From: Myxococcales bacterium
GTDB taxonomy: Bacteria > Myxococcota_A > Bradymonadia > UBA7976 > UBA1532
Assembly: GCA_020633465.1 (NCBI GenBank)
Contig: JACKDN010000038.1
Span: 1 to 64,000 of the forward strand
Reading direction: 5' to 3'
DNA length: 64,000 nt
Shown here: one piece after another, positions 51,801 through 64,000 of the stretch
Position numbering within the stretch: position 1 is the first letter of the stretch
How the letters are laid out: each line of letters starts with the position of its first letter
Notes under the pieces: generated by a model
Told to the model about the DNA's origin: nothing
The model's database searches: none
Seen by the model: only the letters and a program-made list of their open reading frames with translations
Program-made: the position numbers and the translations under genes

Positions 51801-52307
51801 CTGCGCGTGACGGTGGTGCCGGCCACCCGGCCCTGCGTCGCCGACGATCTCGAGGGCGATCCCGACAACGACGTGCTCGGCCGCGCCACCGCGCTGCCCG
51901 GCGGGCAGGTGCGCGTGGGCGACGCCTGGATCTGCGAGGGCGAGCGCCGCACCGGCGATTGGTACCAGCTGGCGCTGGACGACACCGACAAGACCATCCA
52001 CGTGCAGTACGCCCGCAACAGCGACGGGCAGCTGCAGCTGGCGGCCATGAACCGCGATCTCACCGCCTTCGTGGAGAGCGTCGAGGTGCAGACGACCGTG
52101 CAGTGCATCAACGTGCGCGCGTCGGGCAACCCGACGCCCATCTTCGTGAACGTGACCGCCTCGACGGTCTTCTCGGACGGCGACGACCGGGTTGATTACG
52201 TGCTGCAGGTGGTGGACACCGACTTGGACGCCGATCCGCGGGGCGCTTGCGATCTGCTCAGCGCCGGCGTGTTCGACTTCGTGAACTGGCCGACGCTCAG
52301 GCCATGA
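42897..52307 (+). CDS. giant secreted PKD-repeat protein with dockerin-like and PPC-like C-terminal modules
   Basis: ATG 42897; 3,136 residues. Signal peptide RRIVLFSLAVAATLGVARAQ. Residues ~150-600 are a Trp/Gly-rich region (ALWYLHRWTGNHAGQ, GGWYYSAIDGAAGCSTMDAS, AQWGYIGLESAE) that resembles an alpha/alpha-toroid of the prenyltransferase/terpene-cyclase-like type. About 13 PKD-type domains follow (~44750-49470), each with a core such as YAWDIDGDGAF or YTWDFGDG. Next is a ~370-residue helical region (~49480-50610), a Gly/Asp linker (DGGDGGDGGDGG), and a module with paired Asp loops (FDVLADGVFDINDADRAI, DVDRDGLIGIIELD). TSP3/EF-hand-like loops and two bacterial pre-peptidase C-terminal-like beta domains end the protein (DWYTFEVDEADARVVV, DWYQLALDD). 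It is probably a calcium-binding extracellular adhesin or scaffold; no catalytic motif was seen. Confidence 0.88.
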   Translation: MRRIVLFSLAVAATLGVARAQNGGPEILVVPYAPGDPRLPYPAHEGARLTLKAMLRNANCAQGYRVVWDVNRNDTFDDDAARDVTPSAGSVYDIGRTFTVPAVDADSSTPINVRVTDRCTNQQSFASQRIFTYNWYPANDPRQWTAEQTEIMAQMALHEALWYLHRWTGNHAGQGAQITGSLTAGGNAAAGGALAVWAFAINGRLPAYPPGTIDRHGLNLPANWEAANDTRWRTDPYAETSIRLLNNVLARGTARVAINGADEGTTCGLAPNGGDVQCNRLPGTTNQMGAYSNGGGNNVYYQGVTLGSMAPVLPALAGTPVQVGGLAGTLYEVLIQEMTDYLAYQQISGGCGKGGWYYSAIDGAAGCSTMDASTAQWGYIGLESAEIAGRPYGVFVNNQHKYAIAENLVRNQGNQGGSSYRTGDAWQANNMQLTGGAFVGARWLGIDQLQRGDNSRPFAPYANDTADRMRQAYDDYLAFTARTWNGNSTGWNNGLRLWNGGSYLCGNTNAVYSWGNGAQCGNLYGIYSHQKGYRTGTNDMGLVGGVDWEREFNIYLIRSQDRSLGDYASFGRISDCGSGGSVVCGAGGNSMSVAIGSLVLTPTIFNPKPIAVTSVRPVTVVEGCAGGNNGQLTFTHGGSFHPNPEARLIAFRWDVDRSNGLWWETGAPEDFETANPEQAFNYTYRRRGDYVATLQVIDQQGQTKNATVNVRVDAAPNVPPTAAHGGPYVVEVGQPLQLRGTAADQNAGCGDTLTVGWDIDNDGQYDDADAADASIPWAALQNLPLGRPHNITLYVRDQAGDEAVATTQVTVYPSDPVALGRATPNPAGCQQQVTFDGSGSRHPNPDRRITQYSWDVDGLPGADGGGPAPTFTFTYPRFGTYAARLTVTDDRGRTASHTFDVVVDRGNRAPTARVAGAPLTLLEGQDLRLDGSTSTEPDGGCGDAIVEYAWDIDGDGAFGGPLDVTGPNAVIDVAWATVAQAMDFPADRRTRQPANPVTLRVTDRFGASATRTVQVSIFQSEPQAVLVQQPDPAAIDQITGRVDVVLDARESQSPIPGGSIERYEWDLNDDGLFGDAPEQDRVDFRRIFNPIPDPQNVPQVFVRLRVTDHLGQSTISRRQVNYRVGAAEPSADADPTDPPERGYHLLLGDPLTLNATQSADPNADDLGDFISAYRWDVAYAGGDPVWDVQLPDPQGDGDAAIHEISAQQLAALGVAAPGTFRLLLEVEDTTFLTARDEATLQVYDRAPLAGAVVSPSPATCGQRVLLDGTSSGHPHPDVDIVGFAWDTDGDGAFDDAMGPQVNVTPAQFTFDGPQPIGLRVTDSRGGTAQTVVQLAVTAGNTSPSSVPGGPYVIALGDDLELDGGRSVDPDVACGDAIVEYAWDVGNDGVVDFDAPDDATQTVTAAQLAGLGFDDRGETVVRLRTTDRFGQTTDAFAALEIVRGPTAVAELTPARVGCNVVVEFDGGGSFTDGPIDGGFAIVSWDWDFDGDGVPDAEGRTVSRNAQGGDRIVARLTVTDASGRTDSTDVVLDIVNNNVPPVASAGGPYVTGPVPGGFAGVLLDARGSRDPNAPCDAVVRWDWDTDGDGLFGADDLDGAGTLAGSDYTGETVRDYTHPGWEVGLSQIVRVRACDGEGACSQPAEAEIEVLDRAPPQGELVAPRADACIGPGNFDVVFRVGDADGDAVVAKLYIDGEEVATEDVQTVVGGQQVERTVTLAAIDIGEGNHDLQLVFTDATGVESFADSGGRVPFDRTAPVVTIGADLVEDVCYPPEQVPLPDVRVADTIDDGPQVDEDEVVNGCQRILTVTATDACGNVGQAVRAYRVAEPVQVEINGPEANALVDVARVNWQVVGPPTCANQITARLSQDGVPDIVYVANTPIEEAGDYTLALDVPDCQGTERQVLRQFRVNGPPVAVPVPDGHPAADPAAGVPAYIVDEGSPLEVDGSDSRPPEQGDTVASYAWDFDGDGAFEVEGVRAPFPTDEDGAFAGTLRVTDSFGATRDADFEVTVRDVNPVADPGGPYVVLQGQPLMLDASRSRPGSAADAITGYTWDFGDGTPAVEGADAVQTAHTYELDGVYPVRLVVRDEDSAALSTVQVTVRDVNPTINGVTLPNDPQSGALLSFRADAVSGALRDPIVAYEWDFDGDGTFDVELPTADAQFRYPEPGDYTITLRVRDNDSAATRQVPFTVREATLSDLLRLAGERAQPIIEDPAAPVRVLGALSPADQPAFADWVERGLWGERNGYRGNTLMALDEIIFRLYRAQSAGADFGDLLWRITRQLLRELDVQLAAVTGQVGEQPLPVRRAASSLDVGHLIFDAEDYYARVGGDRDAFLARDLFAVLFDAYFYLVDAVHPTQAYAGFPMPDDVDVVQRVDNANGVNDDLGDALRGLQAELEAYLARVDADDAGPGRAAVESALAALVDDGDPATMEILPLVELDIGLVCQAGRTCITDSQSLTLQLALMDLVGDLFAAADQGVYIRNWQNLLTLGIKFRVEAALLRVEFVCGANTPLPRAGREQQRILLELVEQGANDAALLFYISPERRCLVIREFNECIVPHVEAEADTVEYPAFCAEADGGIGPDDGDGGDGGDGGDGGPGNGLNGDPPIPLRPPFDDILLLNDIIRAFVLRLDPFDDAVRNARFPGRAAADFDVLADGVFDINDADRAILLFLHDPADVDRDGLIGIIELDCPLPNNSWLDPEDTTTLGALQDADYDCDGDGIANGVEVDLGMNPLEAADYDLDFDGDSIGNGDELEWALDPLNPDDGAEDLDGDLLTNAQEINSGLNPLNPNDFGADFDLDGLLNGVEVQNGLDPFDGADADADPDGDGMSSRNEIARGRDPLRPDCANDPAEIAGRNDGPDEATDLGNGNRITFADGTICNSAGENDVDWYTFEVDEADARVVVTLSFDQGAGDLDLRLFNGDNGVQLADSTTRYDTELVVLPRDQARTGRYLVRVQSGRGQQADYDLRVTVVPATRPCVADDLEGDPDNDVLGRATALPGGQVRVGDAWICEGERRTGDWYQLALDDTDKTIHVQYARNSDGQLQLAAMNRDLTAFVESVEVQTTVQCINVRASGNPTPIFVNVTASTVFSDGDDRVDYVLQVVDTDLDADPRGACDLLSAGVFDFVNWPTLRP
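44750..49470 (+). repeat. array of about 13 PKD-type domains
   Basis: Recurrent ~90-110-residue units with the WDxDxDG or WDFGDG strand at approximately 44850, 45163, 45453, 45739, 46084, 46414, 46744, 47036, 47344, 47632, 48775, 49042 and 49312. An Ig-like unit without that core interrupts at ~47850-48620. Confidence 0.8.
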
Positions 52308-52363
52308 GTGGGGGACTCGCCGTGGCGGGTATCAGCGCCGATCGAGGCGGCAATCGAGGGACC

Positions 52364-58627
<6,264 letters not shown>

Positions 58628-58635
58628 GAGAGGGA

Positions 58636-60345
58636 ATGAACGTGCGTTCGACGGTCTGGAAGCTGTTGCTGGGCGCCGCGCTGGCGCTCGCCGGGGTGGC
58701 CTGTGACGACGCCGAGACCCGCCCGGGCAACGGGGGGGACAGCGGCGGGCTGGACATGATGCCCGGCGGCGACACCGGCCCCGAAGCCGACATGGGGCCG
58801 CTGGCCGACATGGCGCCGATGGCCGACATGGGCGGCGACCTCGACACCGGCCCGGTCGACGACGCGATGGTGGGCGAGGACATGGGGCCCGACGACGATC
58901 TCGGCGTCGACGGGGGCGAGGCCGACATGGGCCCCGTCGAGCCCAACCCGTGCGCGCCCTGCGAGGTGGACGAGGACTGCGCGCCGGAAGGCGCCCGCTG
59001 CCTCGAGTTCGACGACGGCTCGTTCTGCGGCGCGCCCTGCGAGGACGACATGGACTGCGCCGAGGACAGCGTCTGCGGCGCCTTCGACGACGGCGATGCG
59101 CAGTGCGTCCCCCTCCGCGGCAGCTGCATGGCCTGCGACGACGGCGATCTGGACGGCTACGGCGTCGGCCCCGGCTGCCTGGGCCTCGACTGCGACGACG
59201 GCGATCCCAACGTGAACCCGGGCGTCGCCGATCCCTGCGATGGCGTGGACAACGACTGCGACGACGCGACCGACGAGGACTTCGCGCCCCAGGCCTGCGG
59301 CGTCGGCGCCTGCGCGGCCGAGAGCGCCTGCGTCGATGGCGTGCCCCAGGACTGCCAGGCGGGCGAGCCGGCGGCGCAGGACTTCACCTGCGACGGCGTC
59401 GACGACGACTGCGACGGCAACGTCGACGAGGACTACGCGCCCGAGAGCTGCGGCATCGGCCCCTGCGAGGGCCGCAGCGCCTGCGTCGACGGCGTCGAGC
59501 AGGCCTGCGCGCCGCTGCCCCCGCCGGCCCAGGACGACGCCACCTGCGACATGCAGGATCAGGACTGCGACGGCAGCTTCGACGAGGACTTCGTGGGCGC
59601 GCCCTGCGGCCAGGGCGCCTGCGCGATGACCGGCGTGTGCGTCGACGGCGCGGTGATGTGCGAGCCCGGCGATCCGCTGGCCGTCGACGACGCCACCTGC
59701 AACGGCGTCGACGAGGACTGCGACGGCCAGGTCGACGAGGATCACACCGTCGATCGCACCTGCGGCCTCGGCGCCTGCCAGCGCACCTTCCTCTGCGTCG
59801 ACGCCGACCTGGCCTGCACGCCCGGCGATCCGCTGGCCGCCGACGACTCGACCTGCGACGAGGTCGACGACGACTGCGACGGCTTCGTCGACGAGGACTG
59901 CCAGGAGAACTTCCTCGGCTTCGCCCTCAACCAGGCCGGCGCCGACTTCATCGACGTCGACATCACCTACGAGCAGATCCACTCGCCGGCCAACGACGGC
60001 AGCCAGTGGCTGCCCCGGCTGATCGAGCTCAACGTCTTCGCGCCGGACGCGCTGGTGCTGCGCAGCCCCAGCGCCCAGGCGATCGTCCCCGGGCAGCCGG
60101 TCATCGACGCGCAGAAGAACGTCTCGCTGCTGGGCCGCGACGCCGACGGCATCCGCATCCTGGTGTTCTCGCAGGCGAACACCAACCGCATCGGCCCCGG
60201 CACCCTGATGACGCTGCGCTTCACCCACGAGCCGGGGCTCACCGGGCCCTTCGCCTTCTCGTTCAACGAGGAGCTGACGAACTTCGCCCCGATGGAGGCC
60301 GACGCCGTCCTCCAGCACCGCGCGGCCGAGCTGGGCGGGGAGTAG
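58636..60345 (+). CDS. MopE-type Cys-rich lipoprotein with cohesin-like C-terminus
   Basis: ATG 58636, just after AGAGGGA, nine bases past the preceding stop; 569 residues. The lipoprotein signal (LLLGAALALAGVAC) is followed by a low-complexity linker with repeated ADMGP-type units (~residues 35-95). Two Cys-rich knots come next (CEVDEDCAPEGARC, CEDDMDCAEDSVC). Five MopE-type repeats of the pattern CDGVDNDCDxxxDED follow (~59170-59910). The C-terminal ~145 residues (FLGFALNQAGADFIDVDITY, LIELNVFAPDALVL, VIDAQKNVSLLGRDADGIRI, LMTLRF) are homologous to the C-terminus of the TSP3 protein and look cohesin-like. A lipid-anchored protein with this domain could tether partners at the cell surface. 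It is probably co-transcribed with its neighbours. Confidence 0.85.
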   Translation: MNVRSTVWKLLLGAALALAGVACDDAETRPGNGGDSGGLDMMPGGDTGPEADMGPLADMAPMADMGGDLDTGPVDDAMVGEDMGPDDDLGVDGGEADMGPVEPNPCAPCEVDEDCAPEGARCLEFDDGSFCGAPCEDDMDCAEDSVCGAFDDGDAQCVPLRGSCMACDDGDLDGYGVGPGCLGLDCDDGDPNVNPGVADPCDGVDNDCDDATDEDFAPQACGVGACAAESACVDGVPQDCQAGEPAAQDFTCDGVDDDCDGNVDEDYAPESCGIGPCEGRSACVDGVEQACAPLPPPAQDDATCDMQDQDCDGSFDEDFVGAPCGQGACAMTGVCVDGAVMCEPGDPLAVDDATCNGVDEDCDGQVDEDHTVDRTCGLGACQRTFLCVDADLACTPGDPLAADDSTCDEVDDDCDGFVDEDCQENFLGFALNQAGADFIDVDITYEQIHSPANDGSQWLPRLIELNVFAPDALVLRSPSAQAIVPGQPVIDAQKNVSLLGRDADGIRILVFSQANTNRIGPGTLMTLRFTHEPGLTGPFAFSFNEELTNFAPMEADAVLQHRAAELGGE

Positions 60346-60375
60346 CGGACCCCCACGCGTCCGCACGGAGGACCG

Positions 60376-63300
60376 ATGCCTCGCGCCGTGCTCGTCGCCC
60401 TGCTGCTGGCGACGCCCGGCCTCGCCGGTGCGCAACCTGCCGTCGAGATCCTCAGCCCGACCGCCGGCGCCTGCGTCGCGAGCGGGCTGCCGGTGCAGGA
60501 CGGCGGGGCGCCGGGCGGTGAGCCCTTCGTCCCGGCGGTCGACGTCCGGCTGCAGCTGCGCCTGACGTCGCCCAGCGGCGCGCCCCTGACGGTGCGCGTG
60601 CGCGCCGACGGCGATCTGGTCGCCGAGCGTCAGGTCGATGCGCCCGGCGCCGACCCCTTCGAGACCGACGCCGTCTTCGTGCCCGCGCTGGGCATCGACG
60701 ACGGCCTCGGCCGCACGGTCGAGGTCACCGTCGAGGACGGCGACGGCAGCGCCACGGACGCCGTCACCTTCGATCTCGACCGCGCCCCCCCGGTGATCAC
60801 CTTCGACGAACCCACGCTGGCGCTGCTGAGCGTGTGCCACGAGCAGGGGCTGCCCGCGGTGGCCTACGCGGTGGACGACGCCGTCGATCCGGCGCCCGAG
60901 GTGGCCGAGGCCGACGAGGCCGCGGCGTGCGTGGTGGATCGCGTGATCACCGCGCGCGATCACTGCGGCGCGGGCAACGCGGTGGCCGTGCGGTTCCCGC
61001 TGCCGGTGCCCGCGGCGCAGGCGCCGACGCCGATCATCGACGGCGTCGTCGAGGGCGCGCGGGTGTTCGACGCGACGGTGACCTACCGCGTGGAGGCGCC
61101 GCCCGCGTGCGTGGGGCAGGTGACCGCGACCTACACGATCGACGGCGGCGACGCCCGGGGGCTGGTGCCGGGGCGCACGCTCACCGACGCGGGCAACTAC
61201 ACCGTGCGGGTCGAGGTGACCGCGTGCGGGCAGGACGCCGCCGTGGCCGAGCGCCACTTCACCATCGTCTCGCGCCCCCGCGCGAACCCGGGCGGTCCCT
61301 ACGAGGCGTTCCAGGGGCAGCCGCTGGTGCTCGATGCCAGCGGCAGCACGGTGCCGCCCGAGGCGGGCGAGATCAGCAGCTGGGCCTGGGATGTCGACGC
61401 CGATGGCTTCTTCGACGCGGTCGAGGGCACCGGGCCGCAGACGGCGTTCGACACCGCGCAGCCCGACGGCGTGTACGACGTCGGCGTGCGGGTCCGCACC
61501 GATCTGGGCTTCGAGACCTACGGCTACACCACCGTCACGCTGCTCGACGTGACGCCGGCCTGCGACGCGGGCGGCCCCTACACCGTGCTGCAGGGCGAGC
61601 CCCTGACCCTCGACGGCACGGCCTCGGTGGCCGGTGCCGATCTCGAGCCGATCGTCGCCTTCGACTGGGACTTCGGCGACGACGTCTTCCCCCAGCGCGG
61701 CCTGAACGCGCGCCCGGTGCACCGGTACGAGGACGAGGGCGAGTTCACCGTCACCCTGCGCGTCGAGGACGTCGACTCGGCCTGCGAGGCCACCGCCACC
61801 GTGCAGGTGCAGGACATCGAGCCGGTCATCGCCAACCTGCGCGCCCGCGACGCCGACGGGCTGGTCGAGGGGCAGAGCGTCGTCTTCAGCGCCGGCCAGA
61901 CCTCGGCCGGCTCGGCCGCCGAGCCCCTCACCGGCTTCACCTGGGACTTCGGCGACGGCGAGACGGCCGAGGGCTTCGAGCTGCGCGGCCCGACGCACAC
62001 CTACCTCGACGACGGTGACTTCCAGGTGTGCCTCGAGGTCAGCGACGTCGACAGCACCGTCGAGGACTGCATCGAGGTGCGGGTGGCCGATCTGACGCCC
62101 ACCGCCCGCCTCGCCGGCCCGGGCTTCGCGCTCGAGGGGCAGACGGTCACCTTCGACGCGGGCGGCAGCCGCGCGGGCGGCGCGGCCGATCCCTTCGCCC
62201 GCTACGTCTGGGACTTCGGCGACGGCACCGATCCCGTCGAGGTGCTCGACCCGGACGCCACGACCATCGAACACACCTACGCGGCGAACGGCGATCTGCT
62301 GGTGACGCTGCAGGTGTGGGACGAGGACGGCTTCGCCGAGGCCACCCACCGCATCTTCGTCGACGACGTGCGTCCGGTGGCCCGCCTCGTGGGGCCGCTC
62401 GACGCGGTGGCCGAGGGCGCCCCGGCGCCCTTCGACGCCTCGACGAGCGCGCCGGGCAGCGCCAGCGATCCCATCGTCAACTACCGCTGGGACTTCGGCG
62501 ACGGCGAGTCCGCCGAGGGGCCCGAGCCCACGATCACCCACGCCTTCGGGGATCAGGGCACCTACCTCGTGCGCGTCGAGGTCGTCGACGGTGACGGCAG
62601 CGTCAGCGCGGTCGACCGCGTGGTGCAGGTGGTCAACGCGCCGCCCGCCGACATCGTCATCGAGGGGCCGGCGCAGGCCGAGGCGGGCGTCCCGTCCACC
62701 TGGCGCGTCACCTGGGCCGACGTGGCCGCCGATCCGGGCCGCGCCCGCTGGACGCTGGGCGACGGCACGACGGTGGACAACCAGGTGGAGGTGACGCACG
62801 GCTTCGCCGAGACGGGGCTGTTCCGCCTGCGGGTGACCGTCGACGACGGCGACGGGGGCGTGGCCGAGGGCACGCTGGACGTCGAGGTCACCGGCGCGGC
62901 GCCCCGCTTCGAGGGGCCCACCGAGGTCGAGGTGGCCGAAGGCGAGCCCGTCGAGATCCTCCTGCGGGTGCGGTCCGCGCCCCTCGGCCCGGCGCTGTTC
63001 GACGGGCCGGTCCGCGTCCGCGTCCCGGTGAGCCCGGTCGGCGCGGCCGTCGAGGTGGTGCCGGGCAGCCCGCCCGAGGCGCAGCAGACCGTGGTGACGC
63101 GCTGGACGCCGGGCGCGGCCGACGCGGGCACCCACCGCGTCCGCGTCGTGGCCCGGGCGCCGTCCGGCATCGAGCGCGCGCACGAGGTGACGGTGCGGGT
63201 GACCGACGGCGGCGCGCCCCGGCTGGTGACGCTCGCCGGGCGCGATCGCCTGGGGGTGTACGGCTTCGGCTGGGACGCGCTGGCGCAGCGGCGCACCTTC

Positions 63301-64000
63301 ACCGCGCTGGCCGACGTGCCGCTCGGCGGCCTGGCCAACGACGTGGTGGTCGGCCCCGCGGGCCGGCGCGCCTTCGTCGCGGTGCCCGGCGTCGGCGTCG
63401 TGGTGGTCGATCTCACCGCCACGCCCGCGCGCCGGGTGCGGGCGATCGACGTGGGCCCGGCGCCGCAGGCCGTCGCCAGCGACGGCGAGCTGATCTGGGC
63501 GCTGGGGCAGGGCAGCCTGACCGGCATCGATCCGGGGTCGTTGAAGGTGGTGGTTCGGGCCCGGGACGCGCGCCTGCCCGCCGCGGTCGAGGCCCTCTGG
63601 GTGCCGGCGATCGGGCGCCGCGGGGGACGCCTGGCGGCGGTCGCGGGCGGCGGCGACCTCAGCCTGATCGACCCGGCGCCCGTCCGCACGGGCGAGGCGC
63701 CCGGGGTCGAGGGGGTGGCCATCGGTGGGCGCCTCGCGCGCGTGGCCTCGGACGTGACCGCCGACCGGCTGGTGCTGGCCGACGTGGCCGGGCGCCGGGT
63801 GGTGTGGTGGCACGGCGCGGACGGCGTCGTGGGCGAGGCCGCGCTGCCCTTCGCGCCGACCAGCCTCGCGCCGGTGGGCGCCGACGAGGTGTGGGTGATC
63901 ACCGAGCGGGGCCTCGAGGTGGTCGACGTCGAGGGCGGCGTGCGGGTGCGGCAGCGCGCGCGGCTGGGGGCGGTCGCCGTGCTGCCGCCCACGCTGTACG
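60376..64000 (+). CDS. large exported PKD-domain protein, 3' end outside window
   Basis: ATG 60376 follows GGAGG with four bases of spacing; the frame stays open to the window end (over 1,200 residues). The signal peptide is AVLVALLLATPGLAGA. Two Ig-like domains (~60430-61260) precede about six PKD domains with cores WAWDVDADGFFD, FDWDFGDD, FTWDFGDGETAEG, YVWDFGDGTDP, YRWDFGDGESAEG and ARWTLGDGTTV. After a further beta domain (~62880-63200), the visible C-terminal part (GGLANDVVVGPAGRRAFVAV, VVVVDLTATPARRVRAIDVG, APQAVASDGELIWALG) reads as beta-propeller repeats of the YVTN/Kelch type. It starts 30 bp after the MopE lipoprotein and completes a four-gene run of surface-type proteins. Confidence 0.85.
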   Translation, partial: MPRAVLVALLLATPGLAGAQPAVEILSPTAGACVASGLPVQDGGAPGGEPFVPAVDVRLQLRLTSPSGAPLTVRVRADGDLVAERQVDAPGADPFETDAVFVPALGIDDGLGRTVEVTVEDGDGSATDAVTFDLDRAPPVITFDEPTLALLSVCHEQGLPAVAYAVDDAVDPAPEVAEADEAAACVVDRVITARDHCGAGNAVAVRFPLPVPAAQAPTPIIDGVVEGARVFDATVTYRVEAPPACVGQVTATYTIDGGDARGLVPGRTLTDAGNYTVRVEVTACGQDAAVAERHFTIVSRPRANPGGPYEAFQGQPLVLDASGSTVPPEAGEISSWAWDVDADGFFDAVEGTGPQTAFDTAQPDGVYDVGVRVRTDLGFETYGYTTVTLLDVTPACDAGGPYTVLQGEPLTLDGTASVAGADLEPIVAFDWDFGDDVFPQRGLNARPVHRYEDEGEFTVTLRVEDVDSACEATATVQVQDIEPVIANLRARDADGLVEGQSVVFSAGQTSAGSAAEPLTGFTWDFGDGETAEGFELRGPTHTYLDDGDFQVCLEVSDVDSTVEDCIEVRVADLTPTARLAGPGFALEGQTVTFDAGGSRAGGAADPFARYVWDFGDGTDPVEVLDPDATTIEHTYAANGDLLVTLQVWDEDGFAEATHRIFVDDVRPVARLVGPLDAVAEGAPAPFDASTSAPGSASDPIVNYRWDFGDGESAEGPEPTITHAFGDQGTYLVRVEVVDGDGSVSAVDRVVQVVNAPPADIVIEGPAQAEAGVPSTWRVTWADVAADPGRARWTLGDGTTVDNQVEVTHGFAETGLFRLRVTVDDGDGGVAEGTLDVEVTGAAPRFEGPTEVEVAEGEPVEILLRVRSAPLGPALFDGPVRVRVPVSPVGAAVEVVPGSPPEAQQTVVTRWTPGAADAGTHRVRVVARAPSGIERAHEVTVRVTDGGAPRLVTLAGRDRLGVYGFGWDALAQRRTFTALADVPLGGLANDVVVGPAGRRAFVAVPGVGVVVVDLTATPARRVRAIDVGPAPQAVASDGELIWALGQGSLTGIDPGSLKVVVRARDARLPAAVEALWVPAIGRRGGRLAAVAGGGDLSLIDPAPVRTGEAPGVEGVAIGGRLARVASDVTADRLVLADVAGRRVVWWHGADGVVGEAALPFAPTSLAPVGADEVWVITERGLEVVDVEGGVRVRQRARLGAVAVLPPTLY

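Noticed and set aside
42819..52001. A 3,060-codon open frame on the minus strand opposite the giant PKD gene
   Set aside because: It is Val/Arg/Ala/His-rich without any domain or ribosome site and mirrors codon bias of the sense gene; in GC-rich DNA such antisense frames stay open by composition.

Overview
The window is very GC-rich and densely coded. It looks like a chromosome piece from a member of the Myxococcota (former Deltaproteobacteria). This is an inference from gene content: eukaryote-type Ser/Thr kinases, giant secreted proteins with thrombospondin type 3 (TSP3), MopE-type Cys/Asp and PKD repeats, an RHS/YD-repeat toxin, and lipoproteins whose lipobox Cys is followed by a long Asp/Ala/Pro linker. 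No rRNA, tRNA or CRISPR was recognised.

Layout. 1-1004 (minus): a partial PPC/DUF296 gene behind a glutaredoxin-like lipoprotein. 1420-14427 (plus): a small exported protein, then a ~12 kb TSP3-MopE-RHS gene that is frame-broken in several places and ends in a C-terminal toxin-like domain, then an overlapping immunity-like gene. 14410-16059: a three-copy direct repeat around the 3' end of an IS200/RAYT-like transposase gene. 16338-21405 (plus): era, der, a sodium/amino-acid symporter and a formamidopyrimidine-DNA glycosylase. 21419-24513 (minus): a membrane Ser/Thr kinase translationally coupled to a class V aminotransferase. 24637-26940 (plus): a YyaL-type thioredoxin-fold lipoprotein. 26960-32627 (minus): a Cys-rich lipoprotein, a hexanucleotide repeat tract, an outer-membrane barrel and a second Ser/Thr kinase. 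32760-36355 (plus): a USP-like/phospholipase D fusion and a bisphosphate nucleotidase.

36409-42683 (minus) is a compact tryptophan operon, trpG-D-C-F-B-A, followed by a DAHP synthase and a tiny lipoprotein. Most junctions overlap by 4 bp, and a good sigma-70-like promoter lies upstream. trpE is not in the window. The operon therefore couples entry into the shikimate pathway to all steps after anthranilate synthase component I.

42897-64000 (plus) is a run of four large exported proteins: a 3,136-residue PKD protein, a ~2,090-residue protein with about 46 TSP3 repeats, a MopE-type lipoprotein, and a second PKD protein cut by the window end. The end of the first and the start of the second share a dockerin-like Ca-loop module. 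The second and third share a C-terminal cohesin-like domain. This suggests, without proving it, a calcium-dependent cell-surface or extracellular assembly.

At least ten reading-frame breaks fall in otherwise coherent proteins, and the clearly read ones shift in the same net direction. Sequence errors should be excluded before these genes are called pseudogenes.
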